64,000 bases of DNA from contig CAMWUL010000001.1 of assembly GCA_947177445.1 (NCBI GenBank), positions 85,748 through 149,747 on the forward strand, given 5' to 3'. This document shows, piece after piece, positions 56,134-64,000 of the stretch (positions within the stretch are counted from its first letter, which is position 1; each line of letters starts with the position of its first letter). This DNA is from an uncultured Lachnospiraceae bacterium (GTDB lineage Bacteria; Bacillota; Clostridia; Lachnospirales; Lachnospiraceae). The notes below the pieces were generated by a model. It was not told the origin of the DNA. It searched no databases and saw nothing but the letters and a program-made list of their open reading frames with translations. The position numbers and the translations under genes were made by a program.

Positions 56134-58191
56134 TCAGATGGTGCGAAAGTCAACACTATTCGATGCGGAATCGGACAGTCTTTTCCGCAATAGCGCATGT
56201 TTTGGTTTCTCCAGACCGGGATCCTCCTTCAGCAGCTCCTCCACTGCCTCCAGGGCCTGTCCCAGCAGCCCGGCGTCTGTGTAGATGTCGCCTGTACGAA
56301 AGGAAAAGGCGCCGCTCTGACGAACCCCCATAAGCTCTCCTGGCCCTCTCAGCTTCAGATCCTGTGAGGCGATAAAGAAGCCGTCGTTGGATTTGTTCAG
56401 GATCTGCAGGCGTTCCATGGTCTCTTTCTTTTCCTGGGTGCTGACAAAGATACAATAGCTTTGATGATTTCCCCGCCCCACACGTCCTCTCAGCTGATGC
56501 AGCTGAGCCAGTCCGAAGCGCTCGGCATTTTCCACCATCATCACCGTGGCGTTGGGCACATTAATCCCCACCTCGATCACCGTGGTGGATACCAGAACAT
56601 CGATGGCATGGGCTGCAAACTCCTCCATGATACGGTTTTTGTCCGCGGCGCGCATTTTTCCATGGAGATATGCGATCCGAAGCTCGGGAGGCAGAGAACT
56701 CCTGAGCTTTTCCGTATAATCCACCACGTTTTCCAGCTCCTCCAGCTCGCCCTCCTCCACCTGGGGACAGATCACATAGATCTGCCTGCCCTTTGAGGCT
56801 TCTGCCGCAATAAAACGATATGCGCTGGGCCGGTAGGAGGTGTTTACCACGCAGTTCTTTATGGGAAGTCTGTCCGCAGGAAGCTCATCCACCACGGAAA
56901 TGTGCAGATCACCATAGAGTATGATAGCCAGGGTACGGGGTATGGGAGTGGCGCTCATAACACAGATATGGGGCTGAATGCCCTTGCCTGCCAGCTTCTC
57001 CCTTTGGCGCACGCCGAAGCGGTGCTGCTCATCTGTCACCACCAGGGCCAGGGAATGGTATTCCACCTTATCCTGAATCAACGCATGGGTTCCAATGACC
57101 AGATTGGCCTCCCCCGATGCGATCCGGGCGTAGGCCTCACGTTTTTCAGCCGCCTTCATGGAGCCCACCAAAAGTACAGGCCGGAATACCAGACCGTATT
57201 TTTTTACATATTCCGAAACGGTCTCGTAATGCTGGGCTGCCAGTACCTCCGTGGGCGCCATCAGCGCCCCCTGATATCCGTTGGCGGCGGTCATCAGCAA
57301 TGCCAGCAGGGCCAAAATGGTTTTTCCAGAGCCCACATCCCCCTGGATCAGCCGATTCATGCAATAAGGGCTTCCCAGATCCTCCCGGATCTCATTCCAC
57401 ACCTTTTTCTGTGCGCCGGTCAGCGGAAACGGCAGCTGCTCCAGAAACCTGACGGTATCGGCAGTTTCCATCATCTGATAATGGCTGGGAAGCTTCTCGC
57501 TGAATGCCTTATTCCTTTTCATTAAGAACAAAAAGGAAAAAAACTCGTCGAAGGCCAGACGCCTTCTGGCCGCCTGAAAGGCAGCGTCATCCGCCGGGAA
57601 ATGGACGGCTTCCAGCGCCGCCTTTTCCGGCAGGAGCTCATAGCGGGCAAGAAAGGACTCCTCATAGCACTCGTTTTCAAAGCTGCAGGAATCAAGCGCC
57701 TGTCGTACTGCCTTCTGAACGGCCTGATTGGTCAGACCCTTGGTGAGGGAATACCGCGGAATCAGATATCCGGTTTTTTTATAATAATCCTCCGGAGTAA
57801 AATAACGGGGCTGTTCCATCAGCCGCCGTGCGCCCCTGGTTTGAACCACTCCCCGGAAAACATAAAATCCACCCTTTTTCAATACCTTTTTCAGGAATGA
57901 CATGTTGTAAAAGGTCAGCTGCATAGATCCCGTATCGTCAGACAGGTCTACATTCAGTATACTTAAATTTCGAACCTTTTTTTCGTTGGGAATCCCTGTT
58001 ACTGCGGCACAGACGGCGCACAACTCCCCCGGTATGGCGCGGCTGATCTTTACCGGCTCTTCAAAAACCTCATAGTCCTTTGGATAATGGGCCAGAAGCT
58101 CTCCCACTGTCCAGATCTCGAGCTTTTCAAACAATTTTTGTGTCTTTTCTCCTACCCCCTTCAGCTGGACGACCGGAGTATTTCTGTCCAA
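56134..58191 (-). CDS. recG: ATP-dependent DNA helicase RecG
   Basis: 685 residues. Wedge/OB domain first (VGEKTQKLFEKLEI, PGELCAVCAAVTG), then Walker A IQGDVGSGKT near 285 and the DEQHRFGV box near 385, with helicase C-terminal motifs and QLRGRVGRG. It remodels stalled forks. The TTG at 58191 is chosen because GGGGAGGGG lies upstream and DRNTPVVQLKGVG is the usual beginning; the open frame beyond runs through a terminator hairpin. Confidence 0.93.
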   Translation of the reverse strand: MDRNTPVVQLKGVGEKTQKLFEKLEIWTVGELLAHYPKDYEVFEEPVKISRAIPGELCAVCAAVTGIPNEKKVRNLSILNVDLSDDTGSMQLTFYNMSFLKKVLKKGGFYVFRGVVQTRGARRLMEQPRYFTPEDYYKKTGYLIPRYSLTKGLTNQAVQKAVRQALDSCSFENECYEESFLARYELLPEKAALEAVHFPADDAAFQAARRRLAFDEFFSFLFLMKRNKAFSEKLPSHYQMMETADTVRFLEQLPFPLTGAQKKVWNEIREDLGSPYCMNRLIQGDVGSGKTILALLALLMTAANGYQGALMAPTEVLAAQHYETVSEYVKKYGLVFRPVLLVGSMKAAEKREAYARIASGEANLVIGTHALIQDKVEYHSLALVVTDEQHRFGVRQREKLAGKGIQPHICVMSATPIPRTLAIILYGDLHISVVDELPADRLPIKNCVVNTSYRPSAYRFIAAEASKGRQIYVICPQVEEGELEELENVVDYTEKLRSSLPPELRIAYLHGKMRAADKNRIMEEFAAHAIDVLVSTTVIEVGINVPNATVMMVENAERFGLAQLHQLRGRVGRGNHQSYCIFVSTQEKKETMERLQILNKSNDGFFIASQDLKLRGPGELMGVRQSGAFSFRTGDIYTDAGLLGQALEAVEELLKEDPGLEKPKHALLRKRLSDSASNSVDFRTI

Positions 58192-58245
58192 TTGCCACCC
58201 CTCCCCGAAATTTGAATATAGCAATATTGTATGAAACAATAGATG

Positions 58246-58275
58246 AAAAGGGAGACAGCTTTTGTCTCCCTCATT
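58246..58275 (-). terminator. Hairpin after fakA
   Basis: Stem GGGAGACA (58250-58257) / TGTCTCCC (58263-58270), 5-nt loop, and TTTT following on the reverse strand, 45 bp after the fakA stop. A short T-run makes it a moderate terminator. Confidence 0.65.
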
Positions 58276-58315
58276 TCCGTGAACAGTAACTTTGTCATGA
58301 TACAACTCACAGCCG

Positions 58316-60013
58316 TTACTCTACTGACATAATATAATAATAAATAGGCTGGCCGCCGTACTGCAGCTCGATATCGCAGGAAGGATATGCCTTTTCGATC
58401 TCGGTACGGAAGCTTTCCGCGGCATCCTCGCTTACATCGCTGCCGTAGTAAATGCTGATAAGCTCGGAATCCTCTGACACCATTCCGGCAATGGTATCCT
58501 TAGCCACCTGGTCAAGGGAAACATTTACAGAAAGAAGACCGCTGTCACCGATTCCCATATAATCGTTCTTGCGAATTTCCTTGTCGTCTATGACGGTGTC
58601 CCTGACGGCATAGGTCACCTCTCCCGTGCGCACGCTGGCAATTTCATGAATCATATTTGATTCGTTTTCGTCTGCCGATAATTCCGGTACAAAGTTGATC
58701 AGCGCCGTGATTCCCTGCGGAATGGTTTTGGTAGGGATCACCAGAAGATCCTTTTCCGTTGTCAGCTCCGCAGCCTGGTTTGCCGCCAGAATAATATTTT
58801 TGTTGTTGGGCAGTACAAAAACGGTTTTTGCATTTACCCGGTCCACGGCCTCCAGAATATCGGCAGTGCTGGGATTCATGGTCTGTCCGCCCTCGATGAT
58901 CACATCCGCTCCCAGACTGGTAAAAATTTCCCGGATCCCGTCTCCTGTGGATACGGCTATAAATCCGAAATCCTTGGGAGGCTCAAACGAAGCCTTTGCA
59001 GCGTCAGAAGCCTGAGAGGCAGAAGCCTGTGCACCCTCCTTTTCCGACATTCTGAAAAGCTTTTCCTGATGCTCCAGACGCATATTGTCGATCTTGAGAT
59101 TGGATAACGCGCCATACTTCAATGCCTTCTGGATCGCCAATCCAGGGTCATTGGTATGTACGTGTACCTTGACCACATCGTCGTCCGCAACACATACAAT
59201 GGAATCTCCGATGGACTCCAGGTAAGCCTTGAAATCCATCTCAGCCTTTATATTGAAGGTCTTGCCCAGCATGATAATAAATTCCGTACAGTATCCGAAT
59301 TTGATGTCCGCCTCCTCCTGGGCTTCTCTGGAGGCTGTGCCGCGGCTTTCCGATCCTGCTTCGGGAGGCGTAAAGGTAAGATCCAGCTCCTTGCCGCAGT
59401 ATGCGTCGAAGGCTCCGGAAAGCACCTCTACCAGACCCTGCCCGCCGGAATCCACCACACCGGCCTGTTTCAATACCGGAAGCATTTCCGGAGTCTGGCT
59501 CAGCACATATCTGGCATGCTCGATAACCTTGCCGAGGAAGACCTCCATATTTTCCTCTCCGTCCTCCACCAGCTCCTTCGCCTTGTCGCAGGCGCCTCTG
59601 GCCACTGTGAGGATCGTTCCCTCCTTGGGCTTCATAACTGCCTTGTAGGCCGTCTCAACGGCCTTGTCAAAGGCTTCTGCCAGTACGGAAACCGTAAGAA
59701 CCTGTTCCGTCTTTACCCTTTTTGTAAAGCCCCGAAACAGCTGGGAAAGGATTACGCCGGAGTTTCCTCTGGCGCCCCGCAGAGATCCGCTGGAGATTGC
59801 CTTGCAGACCGCTTCCATATCCGCTGCTTCCCCCAGAGCCGAAACCTCCCTGGCGGCGGACATAATTGTCATTGTCATATTGGTGCCCGTATCCCCGTCG
59901 GGAACCGGAAACACATTCAGCTCATTGATCCATTCCTTTTTATTTTCCAGATTTTTCGCACCGGCCAAAAACATTTTGGAAAGCATCTTCACGTCGATTT
60001 GTTGTAAGCTCAC
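58316..60013 (-). CDS. fakA: DAK2-domain fatty acid kinase FakA
   Basis: 565 residues. The DAK2 kinase domain has NVFPVPDGDTGTNM near 33, GARGNSGVILSQLF near 85 and VVDSGGQGL near 185. The middle and C-terminal domains bind the DegV/FakB partner. It phosphorylates exogenous fatty acids. The GTG at 60013 is preferred: GGAGGA lies 8 nt upstream, inside the longer frame. Next to asp23, the same order as Bacillus yloU-yloV. Confidence 0.92.
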   Translation of the reverse strand: MSLQQIDVKMLSKMFLAGAKNLENKKEWINELNVFPVPDGDTGTNMTMTIMSAAREVSALGEAADMEAVCKAISSGSLRGARGNSGVILSQLFRGFTKRVKTEQVLTVSVLAEAFDKAVETAYKAVMKPKEGTILTVARGACDKAKELVEDGEENMEVFLGKVIEHARYVLSQTPEMLPVLKQAGVVDSGGQGLVEVLSGAFDAYCGKELDLTFTPPEAGSESRGTASREAQEEADIKFGYCTEFIIMLGKTFNIKAEMDFKAYLESIGDSIVCVADDDVVKVHVHTNDPGLAIQKALKYGALSNLKIDNMRLEHQEKLFRMSEKEGAQASASQASDAAKASFEPPKDFGFIAVSTGDGIREIFTSLGADVIIEGGQTMNPSTADILEAVDRVNAKTVFVLPNNKNIILAANQAAELTTEKDLLVIPTKTIPQGITALINFVPELSADENESNMIHEIASVRTGEVTYAVRDTVIDDKEIRKNDYMGIGDSGLLSVNVSLDQVAKDTIAGMVSEDSELISIYYGSDVSEDAAESFRTEIEKAYPSCDIELQYGGQPIYYYIMSVE

Positions 60014-60026
60014 GATAACTTCCTCC

Positions 60027-60386
60027 TTAATCAATCACTCTGACACCATCTACGTAGATGTTGATTTTTTTGATTTCGATACCGGTAAACTCTTCCACCT
60101 TATATTTTACACTATCGATCAGATTGTCAGCCACGGCCAGAATGCTGACGCCATAAGCTACAATCACATGAAAATCAAGAATAAGCTTATTTTTGTCGAG
60201 AGATACACTGATCCCTCTGGTAATGCTGTCCATTTTGAGCAGTCTGACCAGTCCGTCCTTCATACTGATGCCCGCCATCCCTACAATGCCGAAGCACTCC
60301 ACCGCAACGCTTCCTGCGTATTGGGCAATCACTTCATTATTAATGAATATATTCCCCATATGGGTATTCATAGAAGAACCTTTCAT
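60027..60386 (-). CDS. Asp23/Gls24 family envelope stress protein
   Basis: 119 residues, Asp23 fold, with IAQYAGSVAVECFGIVGMAG and IVAYGVSILAVADNLI as signatures. It corresponds to YloU of Bacillus. Start at 60386 (behind AAAGG) or at Met-6, 60371 (also behind an AAAGG). It ends 13 bp before fakA. Divergent from rpmB. Confidence 0.9.
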   Translation of the reverse strand: MKGSSMNTHMGNIFINNEVIAQYAGSVAVECFGIVGMAGISMKDGLVRLLKMDSITRGISVSLDKNKLILDFHVIVAYGVSILAVADNLIDSVKYKVEEFTGIEIKKINIYVDGVRVID

Positions 60387-60628
60387 ATTTGGTTAACCTT
60401 TCCTTTCCGAAACATTTAGAAATGCATGTCTTAATGCAGACATATATACTGTATTTTAACAGCTTTCCCCAAAAAAGGGAACAATAATTGCAAAAAAATA
60501 AAAAAGTATTTTTTTTGCTTGCTTTTCCGTAACATTTCTGGTAATATATCACTGTTGCGAGGATATCGCACCGCTCTAACATAAAATAAGAAAGCGTAAA
60601 AGTACGCAGGTGTCGAGGAGGTGTCAAG
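60387..60628. promoter_or_regulatory. Divergent region asp23-rpmB
   Basis: On the + strand, TTGCTT (60519-60524), 17 bp, then TAATAT (60542-60547) with an extended TG before it is the likely rpmB promoter. Near copies TTTCCGAAACATTT (about 60405-60418) and TTTCCGTAACATTT (about 60524-60537) flank the region. No clear asp23 promoter is seen. Confidence 0.55.
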
Positions 60629-60814
60629 ATGGCTAAATGTGATATTTGCGGCAAGGGTGTTCATTTCGGAAACAATGTGAGCCATTCTCATAGAAGAAGC
60701 AATGCAATCTGGAATTCTAATGTCAAGAGAGTAAAGTGCAAGGTGAATGGTAATTCCAAAAGGATGCATGTGTGCACCAGCTGCCTGAAGTCCGGCAGAG
60801 TGGAAAGAGCATAA
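60629..60814 (+). CDS. rpmB: 50S ribosomal protein L28
   Basis: 61 residues. CDICGKGVHFGNNVSHSHRR opens the family, and CTSCLKSGRV holds the second Cys pair, so this is the zinc-binding type (C+ form). GAGGAGG precedes the ATG. Single-gene transcript with a strong terminator. Confidence 0.97.
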   Translation: MAKCDICGKGVHFGNNVSHSHRRSNAIWNSNVKRVKCKVNGNSKRMHVCTSCLKSGRVERA

Positions 60815-60828
60815 GAATCAAGGTTTTA

Positions 60829-60859
60829 AAAGAGCAGGCAGAACGCCTGCTCTTTTTTT
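60829..60859. terminator. Bidirectional terminator of rpmB and the J-domain gene
   Basis: Stem GAGCAGGC / GCCTGCTC with a 5-nt loop, TTTTTTT on the + side and TTTT on the other. It directly abuts the stop of the reverse-strand gene at 60859. Confidence 0.9.
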
Positions 60860-61410
60860 CACTCGTCACATTTTCTTCTAAGATACTCTCTGTTGATCAT
60901 TTGAACCAGTTCCTCGTCTCCAAACAAATTGTCGGGATGGAATATTTTTACCAGGTCCCGATACCTCTTTCGAAGCGCCAGCTGATTGCCTGCGCTGTGA
61001 AACAGACGCTTTACCGCCTCCTCCGCAGCCGGTCCCGGCAGCTTTCTGTCCGGGCTTGTCCATTCCTCTGACAATTCCCGCCGTTTCTGCTCCAATTCCT
61101 TTCTGTCCGCCTCCAGCTGGCGGAAGCCGTCTTTTAGAATTGCAAGCTTTTTTTCAAAGAAGAGATTTTCTTCCCTCAGCCTCTTCTGCTCCCGCAGATT
61201 ATGCCGTTTCTCCTCTTCTATCTTTTTTCGAAGACAGGTGCACTCATTCTCGAAATCCTTTCGGGACAGCTCCAGCTCCTTCCTGGACAGCTCCAGCTCC
61301 TTTCGGGCGTTTTCCAGACGGATATTTTCCTGAAAGAGCCACAGCTTCGCTTCCCGGAGATCACTGTCTTGTTCTGTTCTGCATATTTCTTCCCAATCGA
61401 TCATTCCCAA
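60859..61410 (-). CDS. Coiled-coil protein with C-terminal J domain
   Basis: 183 residues. Residues about 20-115 are a long coiled coil with a duplicated heptad pair (SRKELEL twice, coded by a 21-bp repeat at 61262-61303). The C-terminus (about 135-180) is a J-domain-like segment, RYRDLVKIFHPDNLFG, with an intact HPD. J domains are normally N-terminal; here the order is reversed. No partner Hsp70 gene is near. Confidence 0.7.
   Translation of the reverse strand: MGMIDWEEICRTEQDSDLREAKLWLFQENIRLENARKELELSRKELELSRKDFENECTCLRKKIEEEKRHNLREQKRLREENLFFEKKLAILKDGFRQLEADRKELEQKRRELSEEWTSPDRKLPGPAAEEAVKRLFHSAGNQLALRKRYRDLVKIFHPDNLFGDEELVQMINREYLRRKCDE
61262..61303 (-). repeat. 21-bp direct repeat, two units
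   Basis: Two adjacent 21-bp copies differing at a few bases encode the repeated heptad SRKELEL in the coiled coil of the J-domain gene. Confidence 0.75.
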
Positions 61411-61417
61411 TAACCTT

Positions 61418-61558
61418 TCAATCGCCGCAAAAGCAATTGTAGCCTAAGAATAATAACAGAGCGATAATGACCAGTCCAATCAGACGATTGTGAGTGATCA
61501 GCATGAGCAGCATTCCGATGGCAATTAAAATGGCGGCGAATCCAATGATTTTTTTCAC
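61418..61558 (-). CDS. Small membrane protein, 46 aa
   Basis: A GTG-started frame, MKKIIGFAAILIAIGMLLML then a polar turn and a second hydrophobic helix ending LGYNCFCGD. The AAGGAA site lies about 12 nt upstream. Two membrane helices and a Cys-rich end. Short proteins of this shape are common in Lachnospiraceae as I recall. Between gerW and the J-domain gene, same strand. Confidence 0.65.
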   Translation of the reverse strand: MKKIIGFAAILIAIGMLLMLITHNRLIGLVIIALLLFLGYNCFCGD

Positions 61559-61621
61559 GAAAAACAGTTATTCCTTATGCTCAGGCTATCTCTCTATTAT
61601 CATATGCAGTTGTGTGCCGCC

Positions 61622-62056
61622 TCAATCCTCCGGATTAACTTCTTCCTCCGGAAAAGCGATATCAACCACTTCCGCATCAGACATTTCATTCTCTTTTCCG
61701 CCCTTTTCCTTGGGGCGTGTAAATTTTTCAACAATATCAGGAACCATATCCAGGATCTTGGTGACGGCGTCCTGATTTTTAATATTTACCAGCTTCGTCT
61801 GTCCGTCCTTGATTACCAGAACTGCGCTGGGAGTCATTTTCCCGCCCAGCCCGCCGGCACCGGAGGCGCTCTGCCCGTCGCCGGATCTGCTTCCGGCTCC
61901 TGCCCCCACGCCGAAGCTCACATCCACCAACGGCAGGATTATGGTATCTCCTACCTGTGTAGCCTCTCCCACCACTGTCTTTGTGGAAAGGACCGTATCC
62001 ATTCCCCTGAGAAGGGATTCCACCACATTCTGAAATTGATTTTCCTTATCTGCCAT
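61622..62056 (-). CDS. gerW: GerW/YtfJ family sporulation protein
   Basis: 144 residues. VVESLLRGMDTVLSTKTVVG and ILPLVDVSFGVGAGAG, followed by the Gly-rich GAGGLGGKMTP segment, are family signatures. In Bacillus it is a spore cortex germination factor. The ATG lies 11 nt inside the end of the DUF2953 gene, behind CGGAGG, so the two are coupled as in other clostridia. Confidence 0.9.
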   Translation of the reverse strand: MADKENQFQNVVESLLRGMDTVLSTKTVVGEATQVGDTIILPLVDVSFGVGAGAGSRSGDGQSASGAGGLGGKMTPSAVLVIKDGQTKLVNIKNQDAVTKILDMVPDIVEKFTRPKEKGGKENEMSDAEVVDIAFPEEEVNPED

Positions 62057-63017
62057 CTTTTTTTCCTCCGGCTTTCCATTTTTTGATAAATTCCTGCAGA
62101 CGTCTGTCTAAAAACAGCCTGGCCCCGTTCCATAAAACAGTAAAAACAGCCGCATGCCCTGCTATATCCACAGATCCCTGCAGAACGGCCTGTGTAAAAT
62201 CAGGCGTTACATACACCCCATTTCCCAGATGCGGTGAAAGGATTCCATATATTCCCATAGCATATCCTGTGGTATCGGGAGCACCGGTTCCAAAAAGGAT
62301 ATCGGCACGAATCCTCCTGGGACGGAGACTTTTCAGGATCCGGCCCAGATGCCGCTTTCCACAGTGAAACAGCTCTCTGGTGCTCTCCGACCTGAGAAGC
62401 GCCGCATAATAAGATATATTTTCCCTAATCTGTTTTATTTTATCATATATATTGCAGATTGTGTACTTCAACTTTTGTAATTTTTTCCAGAGACGGTCAA
62501 AAAAACCCTGCGAAGCAGTTTCTTCCGGCTTTTGCTCCGGTTCCTCCGCATGATGTTCCTGTTGCCCGGCCTGTTCCTCTACAGGCTGCGGCTGTTGTCC
62601 GGTCCGTTCCTCCGCAGGCTGCGGCTGCTCCGGATGCTTCTCCTTTGCCGGCTGTTCCTGAGGCTGTTTCTCTGCCGCTTTTCGCTTCTCAGTCTCTTTC
62701 GTCTGCGGCTCCCCGCACGAAATTTCGTTTGGCTGATGTTCTTTGGCCGGCTTTTTCCTGCGGGAGTCAAACACCGTAAACCACAAAAGCTTTGCGGTCA
62801 CATTCCCCGGATCCGGCATTTGATACCGAAGCCGGAATATCCCGAACAGCCAGGTAACCCGGATCCGAAGCCAGGTTTCCGACGGACTTTTTGTCCCGGT
62901 AAGACGATAGGTCACAGGGAAAAAGAGGATCAGAAGCAACAGGACGAGTAAAATTCCCAAAAGGGAAAGGAGTACGATACCCAACACGGACAATATCTGA
63001 AATATAGCGTCTAGCAT
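62046..63017 (-). CDS. DUF2953 membrane-anchored protein
   Basis: 323 residues. A long N-terminal membrane helix (IVLLSLLGILLVLLLLILFF), a Gln/Pro/Glu linker (about 95-165) with an 11-residue repeat close to PQPAEERTGQQ, and a DUF2953 C-terminal part (about 200-320; YGILSPHLGNGVYVTPDF). Known as the usual neighbour of gerW; function unknown. The ATG at 63017 follows AAGGAG and overlaps the previous stop. Confidence 0.85.
   Translation of the reverse strand: MLDAIFQILSVLGIVLLSLLGILLVLLLLILFFPVTYRLTGTKSPSETWLRIRVTWLFGIFRLRYQMPDPGNVTAKLLWFTVFDSRRKKPAKEHQPNEISCGEPQTKETEKRKAAEKQPQEQPAKEKHPEQPQPAEERTGQQPQPVEEQAGQQEHHAEEPEQKPEETASQGFFDRLWKKLQKLKYTICNIYDKIKQIRENISYYAALLRSESTRELFHCGKRHLGRILKSLRPRRIRADILFGTGAPDTTGYAMGIYGILSPHLGNGVYVTPDFTQAVLQGSVDIAGHAAVFTVLWNGARLFLDRRLQEFIKKWKAGGKKDGR
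62566..62631 (-). repeat. 33-bp imperfect tandem repeat
   Basis: Two 33-bp units, sharing GTTCCTC..CAGGCTGCGGCTG, encode the PQPxEExxGQQ repeat of the DUF2953 linker. Confidence 0.6.
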
Positions 63018-63334
63018 AACAAATACTCCTTCAGTGCGCAGTCTCCCCGGGCCTTCAGACACTCCTTTACCAGCTCTTCCACTACCTCCAGGGCTTCGTC
63101 ATACCTTGCGGCAATACCTGCTACATAGGGAGGAAATTTTTTATAGTACCGTTGGGCCAGCTGACGCGTCTGAAGGATCTCCAGCTGGTCGGAAGGATTT
63201 CTGGAAACCGTGATCAGAAACAGGTCGCAGGAAGAAGGATCGTGCCTCAGCTTTTTCTTTAGAATATCCTGTTTTTCCCATTTCATGCTTCGTCCCATGT
63301 ACAATTTGTAGTGAAACTTCAGTCTGATCGACAT
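63011..63334 (-). CDS. Conserved hypothetical protein, 107 aa
   Basis: No family name recognised. Soluble and basic at the start (LKFHYKLYMGRSMKWEKQ), helical after. The ATG at 63334 follows AAAGGA and the gene overlaps the DUF2953 start by 7 nt, so it belongs with the gerW unit. Confidence 0.75.
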   Translation of the reverse strand: MSIRLKFHYKLYMGRSMKWEKQDILKKKLRHDPSSCDLFLITVSRNPSDQLEILQTRQLAQRYYKKFPPYVAGIAARYDEALEVVEELVKECLKARGDCALKEYLLC

Positions 63335-63386
63335 AGTGCGGATTCCTTTTGATCAATGGGAAACAGAATCGTTTCTCCCGCAGCAC

Positions 63387-63839
63387 TCAGGTATATTTCC
63401 GGCTTCCCCACTGATTATTTTTTTTCATTTCAAGGTATTCATTGTAGGCTCTTTCCAATATCTGCTTTTCATTGGAAAATTTTAATAAGTGATAAGCTTC
63501 ATGGTATTTGTAAAAACCCGAATCAACAAAATACTCTTCTCTTTGTGGTTTGCTGTAATAGCTGTCCGCCATCATGAGATACCAGTGTACTTCCTTTTCC
63601 ACCGTATCCTCGGGGATGGTAAAGGAATACTCGCTCTTTCCGATATACTTCATAATGGCCGCTTTCGCTCCCGATTCCTCCAGCACCTCGCGAAGCGCAG
63701 TATCCCGAAACTCCTCGCCGGCCTCCACGGTACCTTTGGGCAAAACCCATCCCTCGTACTTATTTTTGTAATTCTTGTACAGAAGAAGAATTTTTCCTCG
63801 AAAAATCACCACACCACCACAGCTTGTTGCTTCTATCAT
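63387..63839 (-). CDS. NUDIX hydrolase (Ap4A-hydrolase-like)
   Basis: 150 residues with the Nudix box from KGTVEAGEE to LREVLEESGA (about 35-57). A bis-nucleoside tetraphosphatase-type start (SCGGVVIFRGKILLLY). It probably cleaves a dinucleoside polyphosphate or similar compound. AGGAGGA precedes the ATG. First gene of the unit leading to gerW. Confidence 0.88.
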   Translation of the reverse strand: MIEATSCGGVVIFRGKILLLYKNYKNKYEGWVLPKGTVEAGEEFRDTALREVLEESGAKAAIMKYIGKSEYSFTIPEDTVEKEVHWYLMMADSYYSKPQREEYFVDSGFYKYHEAYHLLKFSNEKQILERAYNEYLEMKKNNQWGSRKYT

Positions 63840-63880
63840 TGCAATTCCTCCTGATTGGTGTGTCCATATTGACTAAAATC

Positions 63881-63909
63881 AGTATAGTCTAATCTCCCCG
63901 GAAGCGCAA
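63881..63909 (-). promoter_or_regulatory. SigmaA-type promoter of the NUDIX-gerW unit
   Basis: On the reverse strand, TTGCGC (63904-63909), 17 bp, then TATACT (63881-63886), 42 bp from the ATG. Beyond it, to 64000, I see no gene or other feature. Confidence 0.7.
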
Positions 63910-64000
63910 CAACTATTTTTCGGCTTCCTGCGAAACAAAGTACCGTGGTTACTCTTCACGGGTCAATGTCATTAAGTTAATAACGAACTGACCGAAATGG

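Noticed and set aside
1..64000. CRISPR array, tRNA or rRNA genes, transposases, phage genes
   Set aside because: No spaced repeats, tRNA-like folds, transposase motifs or phage structural genes were found on reading either strand.

Overview
The window reads as a chromosome segment of an anaerobic, spore-forming Firmicute, most likely a Lachnospiraceae (Clostridia). This is inferred from family content: the short HisG plus HisZ pair, the paired radical-SAM proteins TIGR03960/TIGR03936 beside an RNase E/G, GerW/YtfJ and YlbJ sporulation proteins, and rpmB divergent from asp23-fakA-recG. I see no rRNA, tRNA, CRISPR array, insertion sequence or prophage. No gap between genes exceeds about 300 bp; the largest are 8674-8947 and 60387-60628.

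Left third (1-18150), accessory. A BlaR1/M56-type sensor peptidase is cut by the window edge (1-2461), followed by an unrecognised gene behind a strong promoter. A sugar-use locus follows: a GH2 glycosidase, a MATE transporter, a GPH sugar symporter, a divergent AraC regulator, a CocE/X-Pro hydrolase and a second GH2. Three of these are damaged. MATE and CocE are each split by one extra base in a homopolymer. The second GH2 has lost its first domain and is fused to the start of an unrelated lipoprotein, with another one-base frameshift. Next come immunity-like genes (DUF2185+DUF4241, a DUF4299-like protein, an XRE regulator with a C39-like tail) and a REP-like palindromic element.

Middle (18153-32600). 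A very large J-domain protein and a dedicated Hsp70 form one unit. Then follow an acyl-ACP thioesterase, a NUDIX hydrolase, RNase E/G, the two radical-SAM-associated proteins, and a moxR-DUF58-membrane protein operon with a clear promoter. A small membrane protein gene preceded by a 12-codon leader ORF runs the other way.

Right half (32595-64000), housekeeping. A HelD-type helicase carries a C-terminal domain resembling the N-terminal domain of GH31 glycosidases. Then come the his operon hisZ-G-D-B-IE with its own promoter and terminator, recU, an RluA-type pseudouridine synthase, a YgiQ-type radical SAM protein with a 15-bp tandem repeat, a HAD phosphatase, an RsuA-type synthase, ylbJ, a cell-wall amidase, a coiled-coil protein, coaD, rsmD, a topoisomerase IV-like pair, degV, recG, fakA, asp23, rpmB, a small C-terminal J-domain protein, a 46-residue membrane peptide, gerW, DUF2953, an unknown protein and a NUDIX hydrolase.

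The most unusual points are the HelD-GH31-like fusion, the Hsp70/giant J-protein pair next to immunity-like genes, the GH2 chimera, and the HisA/HisF-like domain fused to HisIE.
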